The notes under the pieces: model-generated
Told to the model about the DNA's origin: nothing
Databases searched by the model: none
What the model saw: the letters and a program-made list of their open reading frames with translations, nothing else
Assembly: GCF_901001135.1 (NCBI RefSeq)
Contig: NC_042618.1
Coordinates: 246,040,516 to 246,104,515, forward strand
Length of the DNA: 64,000 bases
Source of the DNA: Rhinatrema bivittatum
Lineage: Eukaryota > Chordata > Amphibia > Gymnophiona > Rhinatrematidae
Direction of reading: 5' to 3'
Part shown: in pieces, positions 12,150-21,736 of the stretch
Position numbering within the stretch: the first letter of the stretch is position 1
Layout: the number at the start of each line of letters is the position of its first letter
Program-made: the position numbers and the translations under genes

Positions 12150-12198
12150 TCCCCTGAGGAAAGACCAACGTCTGAAACATGAACGGTTTGTGTCGGGA
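12150..12198 (+). ncRNA. Hammerhead-ribozyme-like fold (type I, degenerate)
   Basis: Core CTGAGGA at 12154-12160, GAAA at 12174-12177 and GTC at 12192-12194 are in hammerhead order. Stem I is TCCC/GGGA (12150-12153 with 12195-12198), stem II AGAC/GTCT with CAAC loop, and stem III seven pairs (two of them wobbles) with a CGG loop. An extra A at 12161 between the core and stem II departs from the consensus. Such ribozymes are known from Penelope-like retroelements. The fold is seen, activity is not known. Confidence 0.45.
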
Positions 12199-12691
12199 TC
12201 ATCATTAAAGATTTGACATCATAGACCAACAAATTCGGGAAGTCGGTCGTGGACCCGCTTTAAAATTTATCTCAAGCCTTACAGCTTGAACTGTATTATT
12301 CCGTACATAAATTTAACGTCTCTAGTGCCACGGAAGAATCTGATATTCTATTTGGACTTTCACTAAAAAAAATTGTTTCAGTTTCAAAAAAAAGTACTCA
12401 CGGAGGAGGAAGCAGGTTGATTATAACCAATTACGTATTGGTGCGGGGACACCTACATTGTATATGAAACCTCCCTCCTACTCTATAAATATATTTTTGA
12501 GTTAGTAAAGTTTTTTTAGAATACCCACAGTCCCACGGAGTGTAGGTGCATGAAAGTTTCTTATAATTCCTTAAAGGTAGCACAAATGTTTTTCAAAAAA
12601 TGATAATCTGTCAGCGATAGAGTTTCTCTTGATTTCTGGTTAATTATTGAGGATCGCTGAAACTTGTGGTGGTTTTTTCTTGATATATTTC
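12199..12691 (+). other. Probable terminal part of an unidentified retroelement
   Basis: Non-coding sequence following the hammerhead-like fold, with A-runs and a TATAAATATA block near 12485. It may be the remainder of a Penelope-like terminal repeat, but no coding sequence supports that. Confidence 0.25.
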
Positions 12692-13039
12692 ATCCACCCT
12701 TAGCCTGACTTCTGAATTCTGATTTCTTGCTTGGGCCTGACCACCTATGTCTTCCTCCTGCCCCAACCTTGCCTGTCTCTGACTTCCTTAGGTTGCTGCC
12801 TGACCCTGATGTGTCACTGAACTCTTGCTTTGTCACTGCCCTAGGGACCCGCCTAAGTCCTGATGGCCACCATAACCCAAGGGCTCAACCTGTGGGCAAG
12901 GCAGCTGATATAGTGAAGCTCTAGACTTTCCCACTGTAGAGCACATTTGCCAACTGCCAGTGGAGCCTCAAGATTCACCTATGAGGTTGGGTCATCTACG
13001 CTGCGGCACAAAGGGCTCACACCCACGCCACTCTTCACA
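12692..13039 (+). repeat. 5' LTR of Gypsy G4, truncated
   Basis: It matches the end of the 3' LTR at about 19940-20200 and 20860-20942 (CCACCCTTRGCCTGACTTC, then AACCCAAGGGYTCAA, ending in TTCACA). The first part, with the promoter, is lost. It is followed directly by the primer site and gag. Confidence 0.72.
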
Positions 13040-13040
13040 G

Positions 13041-13049
13041 TTTGCTGAG
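13041..13049 (+). promoter_or_regulatory. Predicted self-primer binding site of Gypsy G4
   Basis: TTTGCTGAG follows the LTR by one base and precedes the gag ATG (13053). It is the exact complement of CTCAGCAAA at 19736-19744, which lies about 33 nt below the TATTTAAA box (19703) in this element's 3' LTR, the expected transcript start. Confidence 0.6.
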
Positions 13050-13052
13050 ACC

Positions 13053-13795
13053 ATGAGTTTGATCGATTTGCCTCAGACGTCAGCTATTGTCGAGCTAGTG
13101 CATCAACTTCAGCAGTAGCAGGACCAACTGAATACCATGGCCAGGTATCTTTAAGGTATGACTGCATGGACTGCACCAGCCTCTGCTCCAGCACCCGTAA
13201 TATGGCCTACTACTCCCACCCTTCACTTGCCTCCACCACCAAGTACAATGGAGATCAAGTGGAATGTAGAGTCTTCCTAAATCAATGTCGGATGCTGTTT
13301 GAATTATAGGCACCTTTGTTTTCTGCTTATTGAATCAAGGTAACTGGCCTGGCCCTCGCGTCTCTAAGAAAGATAATCTGCTCCTGGGAGACTTGAACCA
13401 TTTCTTGCAAGAATTCTGGAAAATCTTCGATGAACCTGGTTGTACGGCTTCAAAGGCATCCAAACTCTTGCAGATCAGGCAAGGTTCCTGGTTTGTGAGG
13501 GAGTACACAGTGCACTTCCTCACCCTGGCCTCTGAACTTCGGTGTGGCAGTCTGACTGCAATCTTCAAGCAAGGGCTCTTAGAGCACAGAATGAGCTGGT
13601 TGCCAGTGATCTGCTGAAGATGTTGGAGGGCCTAATCAGATTAGCTATCCAGCTACACATACAGTTCCAAGAATGGGCCCCAGAAAGGGGCTCAGCCCAC
13701 CATCCTGTTCATCTTGTCTGAATTTCCAGTGATCATGACTTCCTACTCACCACCTGAGCAGGGTCCAGCACCAGTAGAGGCCATGCAGGTTGACT
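13053..13795 (+). pseudogene. gag: Gypsy G4 gag, decayed
   Basis: It opens MSLIDLPQTSAIVELVHQLQQ, then stops. A 95-codon open stretch at 13330-13617 gives capsid-like sequence (FWKIFDEPGC, LQIRQGSWFVREYTVHFLTLASELR) that parallels G2 gag. It reaches a PVEAMQVD-like stretch before being cut by a solo LTR at 13801. The zinc knuckle is found beyond that insert, near 15410. Confidence 0.7.
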
Positions 13796-13800
13796 GCTTT

Positions 13801-15357
13801 TGTTACGGGAGCGCTAGGTAGCGATCCCAATTCCGGGGAGGTTAGTGTGCGCTTGGACCATGGCACGACTGCAGAGGGCTCTGAGGAAGTGCTGAGGCAG
13901 GCAGGTATGTCCAAGAACAGGTGGACAGGCTAAAAACCAGGAGCTCTGACCTGTGCCAAACCTGAACGCATCAAAGAGATCCAACAACGCAATGTTGGTC
14001 TCTGGGGTAGCCCTCTGGCCACTCGATAGCCCTTTCGGACCTGCCGCTGGATATGGCAGAAGCAACAGGATGGACAGAGGCTGAGGGCAGGAACAAGAAG
14101 ACTCAGACAAAGACTCTTGATATTCAGAGGACACAGACGTAGACTCAGGATGCTCGAGGAACTCAGACAAGAACTCAGAATACTCAGTAGACTCAGACAA
14201 GGATTCAGGTTGCTTGGAGGTTTCAGGTGAGTGTTCAGAATATGGAAAAAGTACTGAGTGAGTGCTGCATCGCTGCACGCCCTACACAGCCACCAATGGC
14301 TGGTCGCAGACCATGCCAAAGGCGCAGACTCTGGCAAAATCTTTAGGTATGGATGGAAGCAGGCACCAGGAACTCCAAAGACCAGGACAGGACTCAAGAC
14401 TCAGGATTCAAGACTCAGGATACTCAGAACTAGGCATTAAAAACAAGGGTCTTCCGGAGGCTAGTGCTGCTGACTGAACAAGGCAAAGCACCACCTCTTG
14501 ACACGGAACGTCAAGACATCTAGACCTCGGACTCCCAGGACACTCAGTCAAGAGCATCAAGGAGACGCCAAGGGACAGAACATCTAGGCAACAACATCTG
14601 GATACAACAGGACATCTGTAACATCAGGGACATCAAGGCAATGACATCAGGAAATGACGAGATGGAAACACAGGATCCAACGAGAGACCAAGAACACAGA
14701 AGAAGACGACAAGGGAATTCCCAACAAAGAACAGAATGCCTTGAAGAAGCTGGCAACATAGATAAGTCTAGGAGCGTACTGGCTCCTTGCAAAGGCAATG
14801 AAGAACTGACAAAAGACCCTTCTTATAGGGTTGAAGAGGAACACCCAGGATAACATCATCAGGAGGGGCCGCGGGTCTACTCCCATTGCGGACCCTTTAA
14901 GAAGGCAGGAGAGGCGCGGCCGCGCGCCTAAGGAATGGGCAGGACCAGGGACAGCGGCGGCCATGCCACGAAGGAAGAGCAGAAGCGGCACTAGGCCACA
15001 AGGCCAGAACCCCGGCATCAGCGGTGGCTTCCAGGCAGCAGAAAGGAGACTGAAGGTGGCTCCATGCTTTGGAGGAGGAGCTGATGGTGAAGGCTCCCCG
15101 TGCAGGGGAGAAGACGACGTCAGCGGCCTCCAGGCCGAATGGAAGCATGGCGGAGGCTCCCTGTCGCCACACAGCAAGAAGAATGACAGCGGCCTCTGGG
15201 CCGCATGGAGACGTCGTTGCTGGCCTCCTGGCCACAAGGCTAAATGACAGTGGCTCCAAGCCATATAGAGACGGCGTTGGCAGCCACTGGACCCCATGAT
15301 ACACGGCGGAGAGATGAGAGGCTGCTCGTGGCCTTAGCCGCGAGCAGAATTATAACA
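13801..15357 (-). mobile_element. Solo Gypsy-type LTR, inverted, in G4 gag
   Basis: A 1,557-bp insert flanked by the 5-bp duplication GCTTT (13796-13800 and 15358-15362), starting and ending TGTTA/TAACA. On the minus strand it has a TATAAG box near 14827 and GCCTTTGCAA at 14796-14787, 31 nt further on. Pyrimidine-rich tandem repeats follow, the same layout as the other LTRs. Its beginning resembles the LTR at 63152. Frames of over 200 codons inside are not genes. Confidence 0.85.
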
Positions 15358-15362
15358 GCTTT

Positions 15363-15658
15363 AAATTCTCTGCAGAGGAGAAGCAAAAGTGCCGCAATCT
15401 CAACTTCTTCTTGTATTGTGCTGCATCTGGGCACTTCACAAGTCGCTGCCCAAATAATCTTGGAAACTCAAGGACCTAGGCCTAGTGAAAGAGGCTACCC
15501 TAAGTCTTCCATAGCTCTCTCCACAACTGCTGGTACCAGTGCAACTCACACTTGGGATATTCTTGTGGATTGTCTTGCCTTCCTGGATTCCAGCACTGGT
15601 GGCAGCTTTATCAATGAGGGTTTGTCCATCACTACCAGATATTGAGAGACCCTTTGGA
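15363..15658 (+). pseudogene. gag-pol: Gypsy G4 zinc knuckle and protease remnant
   Basis: It resumes after the solo LTR with a CCHC knuckle in one frame (LYCAASGHFTSRC), then about 110 bp later a decayed protease (LAFLDSSTGGSFINEG). The usual D-S/T-G is changed to DSSTGG. It is cut by a foldback hAT element at 15667. Confidence 0.7.
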
Positions 15659-15666
15659 TGTTCCAC

Positions 15667-16231
15667 TAGGGATGTGCATTTGTTTTAGACAAAATAGGAA
15701 ATATAGATGATATTTCCTATTTCATCGCGGTTCTGTGGTCCCCGAAAATGATAGGAAAACCCCATGAAATTTCGGGTGGCTTTCTTATCATTTTGGGGGG
15801 TGGGGAGAAAGGGCACACAGAAAAAAAACAACCCCAAACCCATTCCAACCCTTCAGATCTAATTATTTACAACCCCCCCCCCCCCCAAAAAAAAAAACTT
15901 GCCTAAAGTCCCTGGTGGTCCAGCGGGGGTCCCAGGAGCGATTTCCCCTCTCGGGCTGTCGGCTGCCACTAATCAAAATGGTGCCGATGGCCCTTTGCCC
16001 TTATCATATGTCAGGGGCTATCAGTGCCATTGGCCAGCCCATCACATGGTAAGGGCAAAGGGCCACCAGTGCCATTTTGTTTTCTGGCAGTTGATGGCCC
16101 GAGCGGGAGACCGCTCCTGGGACCCCCGCTGGACCACCAGGAACTTTAGGCAAGTTTTTTTTGGGGGGGGGGGCGGGATTCCCATGGTTCTACAAAAACA
16201 AAACCGGAAACCAGTACGATGCACATCTCTA
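15667..16231. mobile_element. Foldback hAT-type MITE, 565 bp
   Basis: Terminal repeats TAGGGATGTGCAT and, inverted, TAGAGATGTGCAT are flanked by near-identical 8-bp duplications (TGTTCCAC at 15659, TATTCCAC at 16232), the size expected for hAT. The inner part is also inverted: GTCCAGCGGGGGTCCC near 15917 pairs with GGGACCCCCGCTGGAC near 16120. It shares the CCAGCGGGGGTCC block with the larger elements at 38463 and 43278. Non-coding. Confidence 0.8.
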
Positions 16232-18190
16232 TATTCCACTCTCAATCTCGTCTGTATACAGAGAATCTATACCTGAATATGCTACGAGAGCACCATATGA
16301 TTTACCATGAACACAGGGATTCTATATGGGGGAGCAAATCAGTCTGTATATGTTACCCAAAGAGGTCAATGCACTCATCTTGGGCCTATCATATTTCATG
16401 CTACATCAGTCCCACATTGATTGGGCCACATTACAGATTGCCAAATAGAGCTTTAGCTGTCATGAGCAATGCCTTACCAAAGTATTGCCTGTGATGTCCT
16501 TGGCTTGGACAATTACCACTGAGCTTCTGGGTTTATTTCCACAATATAGAATTTGCAGGTGAGTTCAGCAAACATCAGGCAGAAGTCCTGCTGCCTCATC
16601 GCTCCTACGACTGTGCCATTGAATTGATCCCCAGCAAGGTCCCGCCCAGAGGCAGGCTATACCTGCTCTTTGCCCCTGAAATAGAAGCTATGATCAAATA
16701 TATTAAAGCAGAAATTGAGTACTAGAATAAAGGGTATACAGTCCCGGGACTGTATACCCTTTATTCTAGTACTCAATTTCTGCTTTGGATATATATTAGA
16801 GTGCTAGCCATGCTCGGTTTGCTGTGGACCAAATATATTAAAGAAAATTTGGACAGAGGCTTCATTCACCCCTCCTTGTCATCTGCTGGGACTGGATTAT
16901 TATTCATAGGGAAAACTATATATTTACTATGTATAGACTATTGTGGTCTTAACTCCATTACCAAGAAGAACCACTATCCTCTTCCCTTGATCGCCAAGCT
17001 CTTTGATTAACTTCGGGGCATGCAGATATTTACCAAGTTGGACCTTCAGGGGGAATACAACCTGATCAGGATCTGAGAGGCGATGAATGAAAGCCCGCCT
17101 TTAACACCCTTCTTGGACACTATGAATACCTGGTGATGCCTTTTGGGTTGCTCAATGCCCCCACAGTCTTCCAATTTATGATCAATGAGATCTTCCAGGA
17201 CCTTCTTAATTCCCATGTAGTAGTTTGCTTGGATGATATCCTAGTGTTCTCTTTAACAGAGCATCAACATCATGTGAAACAGGTCCTCCAGAAATTCCGT
17301 GAGCATCACCTCTATGCTAAGTTAGAGAAGTGTACCTTTGAACAGGAAGACCTTCCCTTCTTGGGATATATTGTCTCTCGCTAAGGAATACATATGGACC
17401 CAGATAATTTTAAGGCCATACTAGAGTGGCCCTGGACTGTGGGCCTCAAAGTGCTGCAGCACTTCCTGGGGTTCACAAATTTCTATTGGCAATTTATTCA
17501 TGATTAATCCACCTTGGCAATTCCTCTCACAGCGCTAACCAAGAACAACTCAGAAATCAAAAACTGGACCACTGATACTATCCAAGCTTTCGAGTGTCTC
17601 AAAGAGTTCACCCTTGATCCGTGTCTACACCACCCAGATCCGTCCAAATAATTCATTCCAGAGGTAGGTGCATCTATCCTCAGGGCGAGACCTGTCCACC
17701 TGTAACATAACCATAATGGTACCCTTGTGACCTGTTCCTATTTTGTGAAAAACGTCTCTCCGGCAGAGAAGAACTGTACCATTTATAATCGTGACCTAGC
17801 AGTCAAGCTAGCCTTAGAGGAATAGTGACACATATTGAAAGGAGCTAGGCACCCATTAACCATCTATATGGATCATAAAAACCTAGAACTAGCATAAGCG
17901 CAGAGGCTGAATCCCTGGCAAGTCTGCTGGTTGTTGTTTTTTAATCATTTTGAATTTGAGTTGAGATGCCATCCTGCCAAGAAGAACTGATGAGCCAATG
18001 CCCTCTCACTCTCCTTTGATACTGAGGGTTTTCTGGAATCCCCACAGCATATCATTGACCCTGTGAAGATTGTAAGTGCTGCCAATCAGGTATCATCCGA
18101 ACCTTGGAATTAATCTTCTGACACTAATGGTGGCCACAGATGAAGACCGACGTAAAGCATTAAATAAAGTCCTGACCCACAAGTGCCATG
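16232..18190 (+). pseudogene. pol: Gypsy G4 pol: protease end, RT and RNase H, decayed
   Basis: RT begins near 16560 (FSKHQAEVLLPHRSYDCAIEL), continues after a palindromic insert with ENLDRGFIHPSL, IDYCGLNSITKK, FTKLDLQGEYNLIR and MPFGLLNAPTVFQF, and has catalytic CLDDILVFS near 17230. LEKCTFEQEDLPFLGYIVS closes RT. RNase H remnants run from 17620 to about 18010 (IYMDHKNLELA). Stops at 17008, 17074, 17384 and others make it dead. It is far more diverged than G2 or G3. Confidence 0.82.
16705..16786. repeat. Perfect 82-bp palindrome
   Basis: 41-base arms meet at CCCGGG (16743-16748) with no loop and no mismatch. It sits in a 121-bp insert (16709-16829) flanked by two copies of CAAATATATTAAAG (16695-16708 and 16830-16843), in the middle of the G4 RT. 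It could fold into a long hairpin or cruciform. Confidence 0.9.
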
Positions 18191-19105
18191 AATAAAATTA
18201 TTCAAGCTCAACTTTGGGGGTTGTTACAGACACTGCTAGCCCCCAAGGAACCATGGGACCCACTTGGCCAATGACTTCATCACTGACCTTCCCTTCTCTG
18301 GCAGCAATACCACCATATAAGTGGTAATGAATAGATTTTCTAAGATGGTGCATTTCACACCCTTTCTGGGCCTCCTGTTAGCACCTAAACTGGTCAAACT
18401 CTTTGTCCAACATAACTTCTGTCTGCACAGACTCCCTCTTCACATCCTTTCAGACCAGAGAGTATAGTTCATGGCCTGCTTCAGGAAAGACATGTACAAG
18501 AACATTGGAATTACATTGGATTTCACTTCAATTTACCACCCAGAAGAGAAATGGGAAACTGAGTGAGAAAATCAGAGCCTCAAGTCCTTTCTATGAGCCT
18601 ATGTGAACAAAAGGCAGGATAACTGAGCAACCCTCCTATTATGGTTCAAATTCATAAACAGTTCCACTGGCTCATCACCGTTCTATATAATGTTTGGGCA
18701 TCATCCCCATATACCAAGACCTGTTCCACTTTCAGTCATTTGCCAGGCAGCTAACCTGATGAGGTATGATCTCCAGGAACTTTGGCAGAAGACACAACAC
18801 TCCTAGAGCAAGTGGCAGAGTGATTTAAAAAACAAGCAGACAGGAAACGTCACCCAGCCCCTCGACTTTGTCCCGAAAGCCTGGTTTGACTCAGCACTAA
18901 AAACCTGCGGTTGAAAATGCCTTCATTGAAATTTGCTCCATGATTTGTGGGTCCCATCCTCATTGAATGACAAATCAGTCCAGTAGCTTATAAACTCAAA
19001 TTACCTCCATCTCTGTGCATCCATGATGTCTTCCATATATCTCTGTTAAAACCTGAAATTCACTCTTGACCAGGGTGACCAACTGACTTTACATGACATT
19101 GACTA
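18191..19105 (+). pseudogene. pol: Gypsy G4 integrase, decayed
   Basis: Fragments in several frames: a catalytic-core region around 18270-18560 (NDFITDLPF, LPLHILSDQRVXF-like, FTSIYHPEE) and the core end near 18650 (INSSTGSSPFYIMFG). A DVFHISLLKPEI-like stretch near 19027 marks the junction to the chromodomain. Numerous stops. The chromodomain remnant follows the LINE tail at 19240-19440. Confidence 0.68.
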
Positions 19106-19236
19106 TTTCTGTTTCTGTGAAACATATGTAATTCGTGTGTTATTGTATTTGTTATTTTTTATGTTTTTATTATGTATGTTAATCGCCTACCTCCCTGTGG
19201 TAGGCGATTAATAAATCTTAATAAATGAAATGAAAT
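19106..19236 (+). mobile_element. Short LINE 3' tail with stem-loop
   Basis: About 130 bp inserted in the G4 integrase-chromodomain linker. It has a hairpin AATCGCCTACC...GGTAGGCGATT followed by AATAAATCTTAATAAATGAAATGAAATG. The flanks repeat TGACT. A 3' stem-loop with short tail repeats is typical of LINE mRNA recognition, but the exact family was not recognised. Confidence 0.5.
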
Positions 19237-19239
19237 GAC

Positions 19240-19454
19240 TCTCCATATAACCAAAGTCTCTACAGAAGAGGACAAACAATTCAAAGTCCAGGAGATCTTG
19301 GATACCTGACGGGTCCGAAATCAGTTGATCTTATGGAAGAACTGTAGACCAGCCTCCAACCTCCAAGCCCTCTAGCTTGTACACAAGTTCCACCAGATGT
19401 TCCCCAGGAAACCCAAGTCTAGAAGACCAAGGAGGGAGCTTTGGAGGGGGTAAC
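19240..19454 (+). pseudogene. pol: Gypsy G4 chromodomain remnant and polypurine tract
   Basis: FKVQEILDT, followed by a stop and then a decayed chromodomain. The purine-rich AAGGAGGGAGCTTTGGAGGGGG precedes the 3' LTR and is the probable plus-strand primer. Confidence 0.6.
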
Positions 19455-20942
19455 TGTTACATTCGGCAGCTCATGGGAAGGCCCTGTGAGCCGCCTTACT
19501 CACTCCCAATGTGACAGGACCCATCCTACACTCAGTGCACAGTTCTTTGCCACAAACGCCAGCCAGCATGACCCGAGATACTGCCAGCAGCTACTCCCAC
19601 CACCTTCCATTAGGCGAGCGTGTGCCCATATGCGTGTATTATGTAGGCCCTGCAGCAGGAAATGCTGAGCGGTGACCTCTAATGACATCAGGTAAACCAG
19701 CCTATTTAAACAAGGGCTTTGCAGCATTACCTCACCTCAGCAAAAGGTCTATTGCTTTCGCAGTGTATGTTGCCTTTAAGTTCATGGTTCCCGTATTCTA
19801 TCTTCCCGATTCCTTGTCCAGCCTTGCCACCTTGCCTCATCCAGCTTTACCTCTCCAGCCTTGTCTCATCCAGCCTTCCTTGCCCAGCCTTGTCTTGTCC
19901 TGTTTGTCTCATCCAGTGTCTTCTGTGTGTCTTTGTCCACCCTTGGCCTGACTTCCAGTTTCTGATTTCTTCTTTGGACCTGATCATGATTGCCTATTGC
20001 CTGGACCTGACCTTTTGCCTGGACCTGACCATTTTGCCTGGACCTGACCATTCTTGGCTTGCCTCTGACTTCCTTAGCCTGCTGCCTGCCCTGATCCCAG
20101 TGTGCCACTGCACTCTTGCTCTATTCACCACCCTAGGGACCCACCTAAGACCTCCCAGCCTCCATAACCCAAGGGTTCAAACTGCAGGTGAGGCAGCTAC
20201 TATATTTATTTATTTATTTATTTTTAATTTTTATATACCGACATTCTTACATCCGATGTAAATCATACCGGTTTACATTAAACAGAATAGCAGGAAATAA
20301 ATTTCCATAGTCTAATACAATGAACATTTCTAATTAAAATTGTTAACAAGCGAAAGGAAAAGGTAAAGAATTGGAATAAAGGTTAAATTACAGAAAAATA
20401 TAAAAGATTTTTTTTTTTTTTTTTTAGAAGCACAAGGGTTGCACGAAGGGGTGCACAAAGGGGAGAGCCCCTTTGTCGCGCGGCACCTGATGGTGAGGCG
20501 CTCTTCAACCGTCACCGGGGCTCCCAGTGACGTCATGGGGGGCGTGGTCACACATCGCATCGCAGTCATTCATTTCCCTCACCTCCTGCTGTTGGTTCCG
20601 TATCTTTTTTCCCCCTGCCATTCAGTTTGGTGTTCAGTTCTCGCGGGGGCCCAGGATGGAGGGTGGCCTCCCCGCTCGCCGGCGCCTGATGGTGAGGCGC
20701 TCTTCAACCGTCGCCGGGGCTCCCAGTGACGTCATGGGGGGGCGTGGTCACACATCGCATCGCAGTCATTCATTTCCCTCACCTGCTGTTGGTTCCGTAT
20801 CTTTTTTCCCCCTGCCATTCAGTTTGGTGTATATATATGTGAAACTACAGACTGTCCTACTCCATGGCATGTTTGTCAGCTACCAGCATAGGCATCAATT
20901 ATGCCACAGCACAAAGGGTTCACCCCCACGCTACCATTCACA
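19455..20942 (+). repeat. 3' LTR of Gypsy G4, split by a LINE insert
   Basis: It begins TGTTACATTCGG and ends TTCACA. TATTTAAA lies at 19703-19710 with predicted transcript start CTCAGCAAA at 19736. Pyrimidine-rich sequence with CCTTG/CCAGC phrases follows. An L2-derived insert occupies about 20201-20834, and the LTR end resumes near 20835. Confidence 0.78.
20201..20834 (-). mobile_element. Internally deleted L2: 5' monomers joined to 3' tail
   Basis: The plus-strand left end (TTTATTTATTTATTTTTAATTTTTATATACCG) is the L2-type 3' tail. It runs for about 200 bp, then a T-run at 20410-20425, and then GC-rich sequence with two tandem units of 199-bp period (CCTGATGGTGAGGCGC at 20486 and 20685). 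On the minus strand this reads: two 5' promoter-like monomers, an A-run, 3' UTR, tail. All coding sequence is absent. TATAT repeats flank it. Confidence 0.68.
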
Positions 20943-21736
20943 GATGGCTTTTCACATAATTGGTAGTCCAGAAAAAACCTCCTTATGAGTGAAAATAATA
21001 TTAATATTACAAATCAATTGTGATAATCAGAAGTGTTTAAAATTCATACAGGTAACCACACTTAGCTGTAATGCAGGGAAGAAAAACTTAAATATCCTCT
21101 CATGGCAACTTTTATAAAACCGATGCTGTCAGTGTTTCACCTTCCCAGGCTATATCAGGGAATATTATGCGCAAACAACTGGTGCTAAGGTGTACCATTG
21201 ACATAACTCTATCCAAAAATTCAAATGAAACATATATTAGAACCACTCACAGTTTCATCATAATAAACAATGATAAACTCACAATATGCTATTCATTAAA
21301 AATCCAACATTCACAGTTGCTTGAACATCTACATCAATACGTTTGTGAACTGAACACTGGCAGCAGAAAATAGAGAAAACAAATAGTCAAATCAGCTTTA
21401 CGCATGTGGCCACTGTTCATTGGCTAAATAAAAAGCTTTTCTTGAAAAAAATTCCAATCAAATTGTACACATTTCTGCTATCCATTGGTTAAAATAGAAT
21501 CCTTTGAACAAGCAGGTATGGTGCTCAGCATTGACACTGATACATCATGAATCAAAAACTTTATGTTGATATACCTTGAAAAATCTGATCGGAAAATGTC
21601 CATGCACATGCCACACTGTCTCTGATCACACTGTGCTGCACTCTACAATTGGAGAAGATGAAATATTCCTCATCAATAATGTCGTATCGGATGCAAAATA
21701 TATCAAGACCTAGGCCCGTTTTGGAGCCCTCGAATT
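20943..21736. other. AT-rich stretch without recognised feature
   Basis: No coding similarity, terminal repeat or tandem structure that I could identify. The longest frame (68 codons at 21167) has no recognisable motif. Confidence 0.4.

Noticed and set aside
14647..15297. 216-codon minus-strand frame
   Set aside because: Inside the inverted solo LTR. Composition is low-complexity and no motif is present.
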